Assembly: GCA_017438945.1 (NCBI GenBank)
Contig: JAFRUI010000008.1
Coordinates: 1-60,923, forward strand
Reading direction: 5' to 3'
DNA length: 60,923 nucleotides
Origin: Bacteroidales bacterium
GTDB lineage: Bacteria > Bacteroidota > Bacteroidia > Bacteroidales > WCHB1-69
Position numbers and translations under genes: made by a program. Of this stretch, positions 10,817 to 20,300 are shown piece by piece. Under the pieces are notes generated by a model that did not search any database, was not told where the DNA came from, and worked only from the letters and a program-made list of their open reading frames with translations. Numbering within the stretch: the first letter of the stretch is position 1; every line of letters starts with the position of its first letter.

Positions 10817-12121
10817 ATGAAAAAAATATTATGCTTATTGGCAGGTATATGCCTGGGATCCATCGGTTTTGCGCAATACACGATGGAGGATCACATTTAC
10901 GACTACATTGACGAATACAAGAACCTTGCGATGCAGGAGATGGAGTTATACGGGGTGCCGGCCAGCATCACCTTGGCACAGGCCATCTATGCCTCACAGG
11001 CAGGCACCAACGATTTGGTGCGTGAGTGCCACAACCATTTCGCTATCATGTGCCATACGCAGGAGTGGACAGGAGAGACCTACTATCGTCCTTCCGATAA
11101 AAAGCAGGAAAATTGCTACCGAAAGTATGCCACTGACGCGGAATCCTATCGTGATCACTCACTTTTCCTTTCCACCCGCAGCCGTTATGTGAAACTTTTC
11201 TATTTTCCCATCACAGATTATAGATCATGGGCAAACGGTCTTCTGGAAGCCGGCTTCTCGGGCAACCCGAAATATGCCGACACGTTGGTCTCCATCATCG
11301 AAAAATACTATCTGATGCACTATGACCGCAAGGTGGCGCAGAAGTTGGGTGATACGGTGGCATTACGCGCCATGGACAAACCGCATCCGGAACGGACAGG
11401 GGTGGTGGCACATACGGAAACACCGACTCCAACCACACAACCCGTGACCCCGACAGTCAAGCCAGTGGAGAAACCAGTGGAAAAACCTGTGGAGAAGCCC
11501 GTAGAGGTGACGAAGCCTGTCCAAACCGCTCAACCCAAGGCGGAACCTGCGCCTCAAAAGCCTGCCGTAAAAACGGATACAATGGAAGTGAACGGTATTC
11601 AGGTCTTGGTGGAGAAAAAAGAGAAACCGCAACCTCAGAAACCAGCTGAGCCCCAAAAGGTGCAACAGCCTGAAACGCCTGTCACCCAAACGCAAATCAA
11701 ACAGCCGGAAAAAGTGGATGGCATAAATGTTTTTGTACTGGACCCATATTCCATCCCGTTCAAAGCAGCCTATTATCCTTATACCAGCCGTCCCGTTTAC
11801 GAGAATAACAAAACAAAATTCATTCTGGCGCGTCCTGGCGATACCTATCAGAAACTGGCAGCTTCATTGCAGATGACGGAGAAAAATCTGCGTCTCTACA
11901 ATGATGTCTATGACGGATCGGAACCCATAGAGGATGAAGTGATTTATCTGGAGATGAAAAGCACAAAATCCCCGGAGTCATACCATACGCTGCAGGAAGG
12001 CGACACCTATCGCTATATTGCCCAACGATATGGAATCCAGTTGAAAATCTTAATCAAAAGAAACAGCGGAAATATCAATAATTACAAAGTCGGAGACCAG
12101 ATTTGTATCGGTTGTAACTAA
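10817..12121 (+). CDS. Glucosaminidase paralogue lacking catalytic Glu, LysM C-terminus
   Basis: 434 residues with the same layout as the gene before it: signal peptide (ending GFAQ), glucosaminidase-fold domain, linker, two LysM domains. The aligned catalytic site reads AQAIYASQAG: the position of Glu62 in the active copy is Ala59 here, while the second Glu (Glu70, before CHNHF) is kept. The protein is therefore probably catalytically dead and may bind peptidoglycan or regulate the active copy. The linker (about 190-300) is rich in Pro, Lys, Glu and Thr, with four tandem PVEK/PVEV units. It follows the active copy by 10 bases and precedes the LytM gene by 2. Confidence 0.9.
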   Translation: MKKILCLLAGICLGSIGFAQYTMEDHIYDYIDEYKNLAMQEMELYGVPASITLAQAIYASQAGTNDLVRECHNHFAIMCHTQEWTGETYYRPSDKKQENCYRKYATDAESYRDHSLFLSTRSRYVKLFYFPITDYRSWANGLLEAGFSGNPKYADTLVSIIEKYYLMHYDRKVAQKLGDTVALRAMDKPHPERTGVVAHTETPTPTTQPVTPTVKPVEKPVEKPVEKPVEVTKPVQTAQPKAEPAPQKPAVKTDTMEVNGIQVLVEKKEKPQPQKPAEPQKVQQPETPVTQTQIKQPEKVDGINVFVLDPYSIPFKAAYYPYTSRPVYENNKTKFILARPGDTYQKLAASLQMTEKNLRLYNDVYDGSEPIEDEVIYLEMKSTKSPESYHTLQEGDTYRYIAQRYGIQLKILIKRNSGNINNYKVGDQICIGCN

Positions 12122-12123
12122 AA

Positions 12124-13086
12124 ATGCCTAAGTCTTTCTATCATTTTAATCCAAAAACACTGACGTATGAAAAGGTGAAACTCAGTTTCAAGCACCTTTT
12201 CAAACGTATGGCCTGGATTTTTGCCAGCGGAGTGGCTTTCGCGTTGGTATTTGTCTGGATAGCGTTCTATTTTATAGACTCGCCTAAGGTGAAGATTTTG
12301 GAGAAAGAGAACAATGAACTGAAAGAAGAGGTTAATCGCTTGAGCACACGCATCAATGTCATGTCGGAGGTTTTGGCGGACATTGAAGACCGGGATGATA
12401 ATGTTTACCGCAATGTTTTTGAGACAGATCCAGTGCCGGTGAGTGAACGATATCCGTTACTGGCGGAGGATGCGCATTTCGACAGCCTGTCCCGCTCTGA
12501 AGCCAATACCATGCTGAAGGCCGCCAACAAGAAAGCCGACCAGCTGACGGTCAGATTGGCGGTGCAGACTCGTTCGTTGGACACGTTGGAGAAGATCGCA
12601 ACTTCCAAGGCGAAGATGTTGGCCGCCATTCCTGCCATACGCCCGTTGAAAAACATGTACACGATTACTTCCGGCTTCGGCAAACGCTACCATCCCATCC
12701 TCAAGACATTACGAAACCATACAGGCATTGATATCGCCGCTCCGAAAGGCACGCCCATCTATGCCACCGCCGACGGCACGGTCTCCCGAGAGAACCCCGG
12801 TTCCGGCTACGGTATCTGCGTGCTGTTGAACCATGGCTATTCCTACCAGACGCTCTATGCCCACATGTCGAAGGCCGCTGTGAGACCCGGTCAAAAGGTG
12901 AAACGTGGCCAACTGATTGGCTATGTGGGATCTTCCGGTATGTCATCAGGCACCCACCTTCATTACGAGGTCATCAAAAACGGCCAGCCCGTTAATCCGA
13001 TTTACTACTTCTACATTGACATTACCCCCGAAGAGTATAATTCACTGTTGGAGTCCTCCAAGAAAATCAACCAAGCGTTGTCCTAA
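12124..13086 (+). CDS. Membrane-anchored LytM (M23) metallopeptidase
   Basis: 320 residues. A cytoplasmic N-terminus of about 30 residues leads to one membrane helix (about 30-52), a coiled coil (about 57-95) and a C-terminal M23 domain. The zinc site is complete: His and Asp in NHTGIDIAAP and the HLH of SGTHLHYEV. It should cut peptide cross-links in peptidoglycan. It starts 2 bases after the glucosaminidase paralogue and ends 2 bases before the next gene, so all are probably one mRNA. Confidence 0.93.
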   Translation: MPKSFYHFNPKTLTYEKVKLSFKHLFKRMAWIFASGVAFALVFVWIAFYFIDSPKVKILEKENNELKEEVNRLSTRINVMSEVLADIEDRDDNVYRNVFETDPVPVSERYPLLAEDAHFDSLSRSEANTMLKAANKKADQLTVRLAVQTRSLDTLEKIATSKAKMLAAIPAIRPLKNMYTITSGFGKRYHPILKTLRNHTGIDIAAPKGTPIYATADGTVSRENPGSGYGICVLLNHGYSYQTLYAHMSKAAVRPGQKVKRGQLIGYVGSSGMSSGTHLHYEVIKNGQPVNPIYYFYIDITPEEYNSLLESSKKINQALS

Positions 13087-13088
13087 GT

Positions 13089-14726
13089 ATGAAAAAGTTT
13101 ACACCAGCGGCCGCTATTGTTTTGCTTTTCATGACTTTGCTGGTCTCCTGCAAGACCAGATTTGACCATCCTGACAAGCAGATTTTCCATTATAATGAGT
13201 CTTCCGGCATTTTGTCTTTGGATCCGGCATACGCTTCCGGGCAATCCACAATATGGCCTTGTAACCAGCTGTATAACGGCTTGGTGGATATGGACGAGAA
13301 TCTGCAGGTGGTGCCGGCTATTGCGAAAAGCTGGACGATTTCTGATGACGGGAAAACCTATACGTTCATTCTCCGCGATGACGTGCGGTTCCATCAGACG
13401 GAATTTTTCCCGTTCGACAAACCACGATATGTCACCGCATCCGATTTCGTCTATAGTCTCGGGCGCATTCTTGATCCCGAAGTGGCCTCGCCGGGTGCGT
13501 GGATTTTCCAGAAGGTAAAGCGTGATGCACAGGGCAAACCAGCCTTCCGTGCCCTGAATGACACGGTTTTCCAGATTGAACTCTCCGAGCCGTTCCCGCC
13601 GTTTTTGGGAATCTTGACGATGAAGTATTGCTCTGTGGTACCGCACGAGGTGGTGGAACGCTACGGTAAGGATTACCGCAAATACCCCGTCGGCACGGGA
13701 CCGTTCCAAATGCAGCTGTGGGAGGAGGGCGTGAAGCTCGTAATGCGAAAGAATCCCAATTACTTTGAGAAAGATTCCGCCGGTAACCGTTTGCCTTATA
13801 TTGATGCGGTCGCGGTCTCCTTCATTGTCGATAAACAGTCTGTGTTCATGGAGTTTATGAAAGGAACCCTCGACTTTATGTCCGGTGTGGATCCGAGCTA
13901 CAAGGATGCCTTGCTGACGAAAGACGGTCGGTTGAATCCGGAATACGCGGACAAAATCACGCTGATTACGGGTCCGTATCTGAACACAGAGTATCTTGGA
14001 TTTAACTTAAAACCCACTGGGAAGCCTAATCCTTTGTTGGACAAGCGAGTTCGTCAGGCCATCAATTACGGTTTCGACCGGGACAAGATGATGAAGTATC
14101 TGCGTAACAATATGGGGTATGCCGGAGTTGGCGGGTTTGTGCCGCGAGGAATGCCGTCGTACGGACCTGAGCGCACGGGCGGTTACGATTACAATCCGCA
14201 GAAAGCGTTGAAGTTATTGGCGGAGGCTGGCTATCCCAATGGCAAGGGGTTGCCGGAAATCACACTTACCGTATCGGCGCAGTATGCGGATCTGTGCCAG
14301 TACATCCAGCACGAATTGGAGCAGCTGGGCATCACCTTGAAGTTGGATATCGCGCAACCCGCGCAGCAACGCCAAATGATGCGGGCTTACCAGCTGTCGT
14401 TTTTCCGTGGTTCCTGGATTTGCGACTACCCTGATGCCGAAAACCAGATGTCGCTGTTTTATTCCAAAAACCTGCAGCCGGTGGGCTCTAACTACACTCA
14501 CTACGTGAACCCTGCATTCGACAAATTGTACGAGAAATCCCAGCGTTGCACCGATGATTCGTTGCGCAACGAGTATTATACCCGAATGGACTCGATTTTA
14601 GTGACGGATGCCCCGTTTGTCGTCCTGTACTATGACAAAGTGGCGCGTTTCGTGCAGAAAAATGTTCAGGGGTTAGGCACAAATCCTGTGAACATGTTGG
14701 ATTTGCGGCGAGTAAGAATGAAATAA
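13089..14726 (+). CDS. OppA-type peptide-binding lipoprotein
   Basis: Family 5 extracellular solute-binding protein, 545 residues, with a lipoprotein signal (LLVSCKTR). The usual landmarks are present: LSLDPAYA, YNGLVDMDENLQVVPAIAKSW and the FYSKNLQPVGSNYTHYVNPAFD region. It would bind oligopeptides in the periplasm or at the cell surface. No permease genes are adjacent; the fused OppD-OppF ATPase at 36314 is a possible partner. Being last in a cell-wall hydrolase operon, it may take up muropeptides, an inference from position. Confidence 0.92.
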   Translation: MKKFTPAAAIVLLFMTLLVSCKTRFDHPDKQIFHYNESSGILSLDPAYASGQSTIWPCNQLYNGLVDMDENLQVVPAIAKSWTISDDGKTYTFILRDDVRFHQTEFFPFDKPRYVTASDFVYSLGRILDPEVASPGAWIFQKVKRDAQGKPAFRALNDTVFQIELSEPFPPFLGILTMKYCSVVPHEVVERYGKDYRKYPVGTGPFQMQLWEEGVKLVMRKNPNYFEKDSAGNRLPYIDAVAVSFIVDKQSVFMEFMKGTLDFMSGVDPSYKDALLTKDGRLNPEYADKITLITGPYLNTEYLGFNLKPTGKPNPLLDKRVRQAINYGFDRDKMMKYLRNNMGYAGVGGFVPRGMPSYGPERTGGYDYNPQKALKLLAEAGYPNGKGLPEITLTVSAQYADLCQYIQHELEQLGITLKLDIAQPAQQRQMMRAYQLSFFRGSWICDYPDAENQMSLFYSKNLQPVGSNYTHYVNPAFDKLYEKSQRCTDDSLRNEYYTRMDSILVTDAPFVVLYYDKVARFVQKNVQGLGTNPVNMLDLRRVRMK

Positions 14727-14740
14727 TGTCGGATTATTTC
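14720..14740. terminator. Hairpin holding both convergent stop codons
   Basis: GAAATAAT (14720-14727) pairs with ATTATTTC (14733-14740) around GTCGG. The TAA of the plus gene (14724-14726) and the TAA of the minus gene (14734-14736) each lie in one arm. The stem is AT-rich and there is no long T tract, so terminator strength is uncertain. Confidence 0.5.
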
Positions 14741-16329
14741 AGGGTCTCCAATGCCTTGATTATCACATTGTCCGTCTTGTTGATCACAGGATAGAACGCC
14801 TCGTCGCCGTAAAGGTTGCGGCCTATTAGCGCCTTCAGCCAAGTTTTCAGCTCTTTGGAAGAGTTCGCGGACATTTTCGACACTTTCTTCTTGTTGTTTT
14901 TCTCGTAATATTGAATGAGCTGCTGCAGCATTTGGTCAGTGACTTGCATCTTTGCCACGTAGTTTTTTTTGTCAGGGTACTGTTTTTGCAGCGTTGCCTT
15001 GTGTTCGTTGGTGTAATGGAAGGCGAATTGGATGAGTGACGAGGAGTTGGCGATGTCGTAGTAGGCGTTGAGGTCGTCACCGCGATCAATGGGCACGAAA
15101 ATGTCGGGCATGATGCCACCGCCACCGTAAACCGTGCGCCCCTTGAGGGTGTGATAGACTTTGGAGGAATCCAAGTGGATACTGTCGAGGCTCTCCATTT
15201 CACCGTTGACCAACCGCTTGTAGATGTCCTCGTAGTAAGCTTCTGTACCGTTTTCATACTCGCGTTGGATGCATCGTCCGCTAGGGGTATGATAACGCGA
15301 AGTGGTCAGCCGGATGGACGATTTGTCCTCTAAATCGAACTGTCGCTGCACCAACCCCTTGCCAAATGAACGGCGTCCGATGACGGTGCCACGGTCGTTG
15401 TCTTGGATGGCCCCGGCCACAATCTCGCTCGCTGACGCACTGAAGTCGTCAATCAAAATCACGACTTTGCCTTGCTCGAAATCGCCTTTACGAGAGGCAT
15501 ATATGATTTCGGGACGCACTTTGGAACCTTCGATGGAAACGATTTTTTGCTTGTTGCTCAGAAACTCGTCGCATACGCTTACCGCCGCATCCAAGAAACC
15601 GCCGCCGTTACTGCGCAAATCCACAATCAGACTGCTCATTCCTTGCCGTTTTAGTTTCAGGATAGCCTCGTTAAACTCCTTGGCTGTGGTGCTGCCAAAT
15701 TCGTTCAATTTGATGTAACCGATTTGAGAGTCAATCATATAAGCCACATCCACAGTGTAAGTGGGAATCACTCCGCGAGTTATCTCGTAGGTATATTTGT
15801 CCTTGAAACCCGGTCGTAAAATACCGACTTTCACTTTAGAACCTTTCTTACCACGCAACTTCTTGAAAGCTTGTTCATTCTTGATGCCGATAATGGATTT
15901 TCCGTCCACCTCGATCATGCGGTCGCCTGCCATCAGACCGGCTTTTTCCGAGGGACCTCCGGAAATCACGGAAACAACCATCAAGGTGTCGTTCATGATG
16001 TTGAATTGTATGCCGATGCCCTCAAAAGAGCCCTCCAACGTTTCCATCATGGTTTTGTTTTCATCCGCGGTGGCATAACTGGAATGCGGGTCTAGTCCCT
16101 GCAGCATTGCGTTGATAGCCAGTCCATAGATGGAGTCTGTATTAACGGAGTCCACATAAAAGTGCTCAATGTAGCTCATCACCTCGCTCATTTTTTGTAG
16201 CTCGGAATTTCCGGTTTTGCTCAATCGGCGGGGATTCCAATGTAAGGCTATGGAAAATCCACCCAGAAAAGCGACTAAAAGCCACAAAAAAACGATGCAT
16301 CCATTATATCTGTTTCTGTTCTCACTCAT
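14734..16329 (-). CDS. ctpA: C-terminal processing peptidase (S41 family)
   Basis: 531 residues with an N-terminal membrane segment, a PDZ domain (about 100-180) and the S41 protease core. The SASASE motif (about 297-302) and Lys324 in RSFGKGLVQ form the Ser-Lys dyad. Such enzymes trim or degrade periplasmic proteins and in some bacteria control peptidoglycan hydrolases. It converges with the OppA lipoprotein gene, sharing a hairpin. Confidence 0.95.
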   Translation of the reverse strand: MSENRNRYNGCIVFLWLLVAFLGGFSIALHWNPRRLSKTGNSELQKMSEVMSYIEHFYVDSVNTDSIYGLAINAMLQGLDPHSSYATADENKTMMETLEGSFEGIGIQFNIMNDTLMVVSVISGGPSEKAGLMAGDRMIEVDGKSIIGIKNEQAFKKLRGKKGSKVKVGILRPGFKDKYTYEITRGVIPTYTVDVAYMIDSQIGYIKLNEFGSTTAKEFNEAILKLKRQGMSSLIVDLRSNGGGFLDAAVSVCDEFLSNKQKIVSIEGSKVRPEIIYASRKGDFEQGKVVILIDDFSASASEIVAGAIQDNDRGTVIGRRSFGKGLVQRQFDLEDKSSIRLTTSRYHTPSGRCIQREYENGTEAYYEDIYKRLVNGEMESLDSIHLDSSKVYHTLKGRTVYGGGGIMPDIFVPIDRGDDLNAYYDIANSSSLIQFAFHYTNEHKATLQKQYPDKKNYVAKMQVTDQMLQQLIQYYEKNNKKKVSKMSANSSKELKTWLKALIGRNLYGDEAFYPVINKTDNVIIKALETLK

Positions 16330-16352
16330 TTTTTGTCAAAAATAAAAGACCG

Positions 16353-16360
16353 CAAAAATA
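16353..16360 (-). promoter_or_regulatory. -7 box of ctpA
   Basis: TATTTTTG on the minus strand, 24 bases upstream of the ctpA ATG. It lies just beyond the end of the next minus-strand gene, so ctpA has its own promoter. Confidence 0.65.
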
Positions 16361-16371
16361 CACTTTTAATT

Positions 16372-17391
16372 TTATTTCTGTCGATCGATGGAAGACTGGT
16401 GCAACAATTCGAGAAATTGTTCAATAAATGCTTGATAAGAAGTGTCTTCAGAGTGTTTCGTGTAACGTTTCACCACTTGTTGCCACTGTTGGGGTTGTAC
16501 TAATGCGATATGATGATTTCGTTTGATTTCCGCAATCTCATCTACCATTTTCATTCGCTGATAGAGAAGCGTACTTATTTGATTGTCAATATTTTCGAGA
16601 GTTGAACGCTGTTTTACCAACTCCAAGTCGGCCGAGTCATTGCGCAGATCCAGATGGCTGATCATGTTCGCCCAATCAGCGGGAAGCATCTGCTGGTCTG
16701 CATCGGAAAGGGCATGTTCGGGATGGGAATGGCATTCGATCATTAGTCCGTTGAATCCATAGTTCATCGCCAATTGCGCGACTTCGGGAATCCATTCCAC
16801 TTTTCCGCACAAGTGCGACGGATCGCAGAGGATGGGCAGATCGGGCATCTGCACTTTTAACTCGATGGGAATGTGCCAGAAGGGGGCGTTGCGGAAAATA
16901 TTCTCCTGAACGTCTGGAAAACCCCGATGGATGGCCATCACACCCCGAATGTCCGCTTGCAGGAACCGCTCGATGTTCCCGATCCACAGTTTCAGGTCGG
17001 GAATCATCGGATTCTTGACCATGACAGTGAATTTGGAATGTTTTACGGCGTCGGCGATTTTCTGTACCTCGACCGGGTTGACGGAGGTGCGTGCTCCCAC
17101 CCATATCGTATGTATGTCGTATTTGTCGCACAACTCCACCTGTTTGGCATTCATTGCCTCCACGCAAACGGGAATGTGGTAGGTGTTCTGCACTTCTTGC
17201 AACCAGGGCAAGGCGGCCTCGCCTGCGCCGGCAAAACTATCAGGCACACTACGAACCTTCCAGGACCCGGCTCTGAAATAATGCAGTGAAATGCCCTTTT
17301 CCTGTGCTTGTTCCGACAGTTGCGCTGCTGTATCCATCAACTGTCCGCGGCTTTCCGCCGCACAGGGCCCCGCTATCCAAATCCGTTCCAT
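16372..17391 (-). CDS. DAHP synthase / chorismate mutase, bifunctional
   Basis: 339 residues. The N-terminal domain (about 1-245) has the KdsA-like class I-beta DAHP synthase features, opening IAGPCAAESRGQL and including ILCDPSHLCG. The C-terminal part (about 250-339) is an all-helical chorismate mutase of the AroQ type (LENIDNQISTLLYQRMKMVD). The protein would start the shikimate pathway and also feed prephenate synthesis. I chose the ATG ending at 17391 (MERIWIAGPC), which follows the upstream stop codon by a single base; the upstream in-frame alternative lies inside the neighbouring gene. Confidence 0.94.
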   Translation of the reverse strand: MERIWIAGPCAAESRGQLMDTAAQLSEQAQEKGISLHYFRAGSWKVRSVPDSFAGAGEAALPWLQEVQNTYHIPVCVEAMNAKQVELCDKYDIHTIWVGARTSVNPVEVQKIADAVKHSKFTVMVKNPMIPDLKLWIGNIERFLQADIRGVMAIHRGFPDVQENIFRNAPFWHIPIELKVQMPDLPILCDPSHLCGKVEWIPEVAQLAMNYGFNGLMIECHSHPEHALSDADQQMLPADWANMISHLDLRNDSADLELVKQRSTLENIDNQISTLLYQRMKMVDEIAEIKRNHHIALVQPQQWQQVVKRYTKHSEDTSYQAFIEQFLELLHQSSIDRQK

Positions 17392-17392
17392 A

Positions 17393-20300
17393 CTAGTCTC
17401 CGTTTTCAGATTCTTCTTCAACATCCGTGAAGTATTTCTTCACAAATTTGTTTTTCAAACTTCTGTTACCTAACTTATAGGTGAAGGAAGGAAGTCCTTT
17501 GGCCTGATCTGGCGCTTGGAACCTGTTCTTGGGCTTCACGCTGGAGATGGCATCGTTGAAGGCTTTGTCGGAGGCAAAGGCGGAAACGGCGTTGTTGTCG
17601 AACTGGAAGTAGTAGAACTGATTGTCAAATTCAAAATAGAGGTAGAGGCGGTTGCGGGAACCTCTTTTTTCAATCACGATGCGGCCCGGAACCATCTTAT
17701 ATACCGTCTTTTCGCCACAAATAATCAGTGGAAGCTGCGTTTGCGATTTGAATGTGGATTGCTCTTTGTCCCACTCAAAGTCGATGTTGGAGAATAGGAA
17801 TTTCACCTGAAGCGCCTCCGGCAGACGACGGTTTTGTCCCAAAGCCACATTCCGCTGATATCGGTCATACTCCGTTTTGCCCAGGATATTGTAAAGTGCA
17901 AGGTCAAAAGCTTCGTCTTGAGAGACATCCACGAAGTCCAATGAGGCTTTGTCTATGGCCTTGTTCATCAGATCCATGGATTTTTCATTGAAGAAGAAGT
18001 TGATGGAGGTGGTGAGGTGCATTTCCGCGGAGTCGGCGAGGGTGTAGTTCACAATGGTACCGTTGGTGACGAAGTCCACGCGGCCCAGTTTGGCGCCCAT
18101 ATCGATGGTGCCGCTGCCGTGCGCCTCACAGTTGTCGGTGTTGAGTGTAATGATGTTGCCCGGAATACTGGGGTCGTTCAATTTCTCCAAAGAGGCCGCC
18201 TTGAACTCCCGCGTCTCCTTGTCGTAGGTGATGTAGCCGAACACGTTGATGTATTCCGCATCGTTGAACTCGTCTTTGGCCACACCAAAAGCCGTGTAAA
18301 TCCGTCCGGTTTTGTTACTGGAGGCAATGGCCACCACCACTTTGCGTTCATTTACGTCTTTGGTGCGGTCATGCACCTGCAGCATGATGTTGTTCGGATC
18401 CACCTGTTGCAGGATTTTCATACGGGCGTGTTTGATGGTGTCACAGCCGTGGATGATTTCCACACCGCCGAAATAGGAGAGGAACGGGTTTGTGCTGTGC
18501 AGTTCCGCACGGCCATCGAAGGCAAACTGGTCACTGAAGTGGAAGTCCTTCTCCAACGGGATTTTCGCCTCCCCGAAGGTCTCTTTCATAAAGTAAACCG
18601 TGTCGAAATAAAGCGTCTGCACACGTTGCTCGGCGTCAATGTAGTCATAATAGCCGTTGGCATAGAATCTTGTGGCGCTTTGCACGCGGGAAGTGCAGTT
18701 GTAAAGCTCGTGATATTTGTTGTCGCGGCCAGCCAGAATGCGCGATTTTTCCAGAACGTCCATGGCCGCATTCTTCCGGATAGTGACATCCCCATGCAAT
18801 GGGGTGATGGCTGCGTCACCGACGTTGATGTAGCGCACTCCATGGGCGAAGATGATGTTCTTCGCGAAATCATACTCCGCATTCACGGCCGTGAACATGT
18901 AATTGGAATTTACGGCAACAGCGTATAATTCATTTCCAACGCTCTGCATGTCAACGAGTTCCTTGATGGACGTGTTGTCAATGTCAACGTCCTTGTGCGG
19001 ATCGTCCCACTTGAATCTCAGGATGGTGGAGTCGATGGGATCCCATTCAAACTCGGAAGATTTCGCCTTGATTTCATTTTGCACGAAGTAGACTTCCGAA
19101 GCCTGTCCATTTGCTAGAAAATGACCTTTTCGGGTCTTGAAGTCAATGTGGGAATTGTAGTTGTCGGTGGAAAAAGCGATATCTTTCCCACCTCCGATGT
19201 CGTAAATCCGTAGGTCGGCGGTGTCCGCTAACAGTTCGTGGTGCTTGAACTGGAACAGCCGGGAGGAAATGTCAGCACGATTGAACTTTACAATGCCGGT
19301 GCCGAACAGACCGTTTGGGGTAATCTTGGAATTACCGGTAAGCTGCGCCTCACGGAACAGATCCATAGGCTCTTGCAATGTATGGATGAACATTTGGTCC
19401 TGATAAGGCTCCCAATGCATATAGGCTTCATTGACAGAGGCAGGGGGAAATTCTGTACCCGCCATCTGCTCATCCACCACATGCTGGTTGGCAGCGCCAT
19501 TGGTGGAGTCAATGTAGAAGACCAGACTGTCAGAGAACGTATGGGAGGTGATGTAGTCAATAGTTCCTTTTCCTCGCAAACCTCTGTTACTAAGACTGAT
19601 ACGTCCTTGATAACCGCCTTTTGTGCCATACATGGGCAACCCGCTCGTGTTGTGGACGAAACCGAGGGAGAAGTCGGATTGAACCTTCAGCGGTTCGGCA
19701 ATGTCCGGGAAAATGCCGCCGGAAACCAACGCTCCGGTGAATTTCATGGAGTCAATCACGAAATTGTCGAGGTTGACAATCCGGAATTGGTTGACCAAAT
19801 AGTAGAATTTGTCCCGATTATAAACGCCTCCCAGCACATAAGGTTGGTCATAGAAGACCTTGCCGCCTTTTCGCGCCTCAAAAATCGGATAGTCGGGATA
19901 GTCCACCATACCGCATTTGTTGCCGGGCACATCGATGTACAGCACCCCTGACAGCTCCTGAATCTGGCTGCGCACACGCTGAAGTTTGTAATCACCGTAC
20001 ATGTCCATAGGACCGTTTTTGTCTTCCACGTACATGATCAGCGTGTCAATGATATCCATATCGACCAAAAACCGGTCATAGTCGAATTTGCAGTTGTGTG
20101 TCACGAAATCGAACAAACCGCCGATAACCCTGCCGGAGAAAACCATGTCCCGGTTCTTTTTCACGGTCACCAACTCGTCCATGGGATAGACATTGACAAT
20201 CTGAGGGTCACTCAACACAAAAAACTCACATCCAGTTATTTTTAAGTCATTGGTCAGCAGGTCTAAAGAGGCGTAATGCGTTTTGGACTCCAGCTTTATG

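Noticed and set aside
18017-18928. Open frame of about 300 codons antisense to the large exported protein gene
   Set aside because: Low complexity Val/His/Gly-rich translation, no start signal or promoter; the opposite frame is continuous for 1491 codons with a signal peptide.
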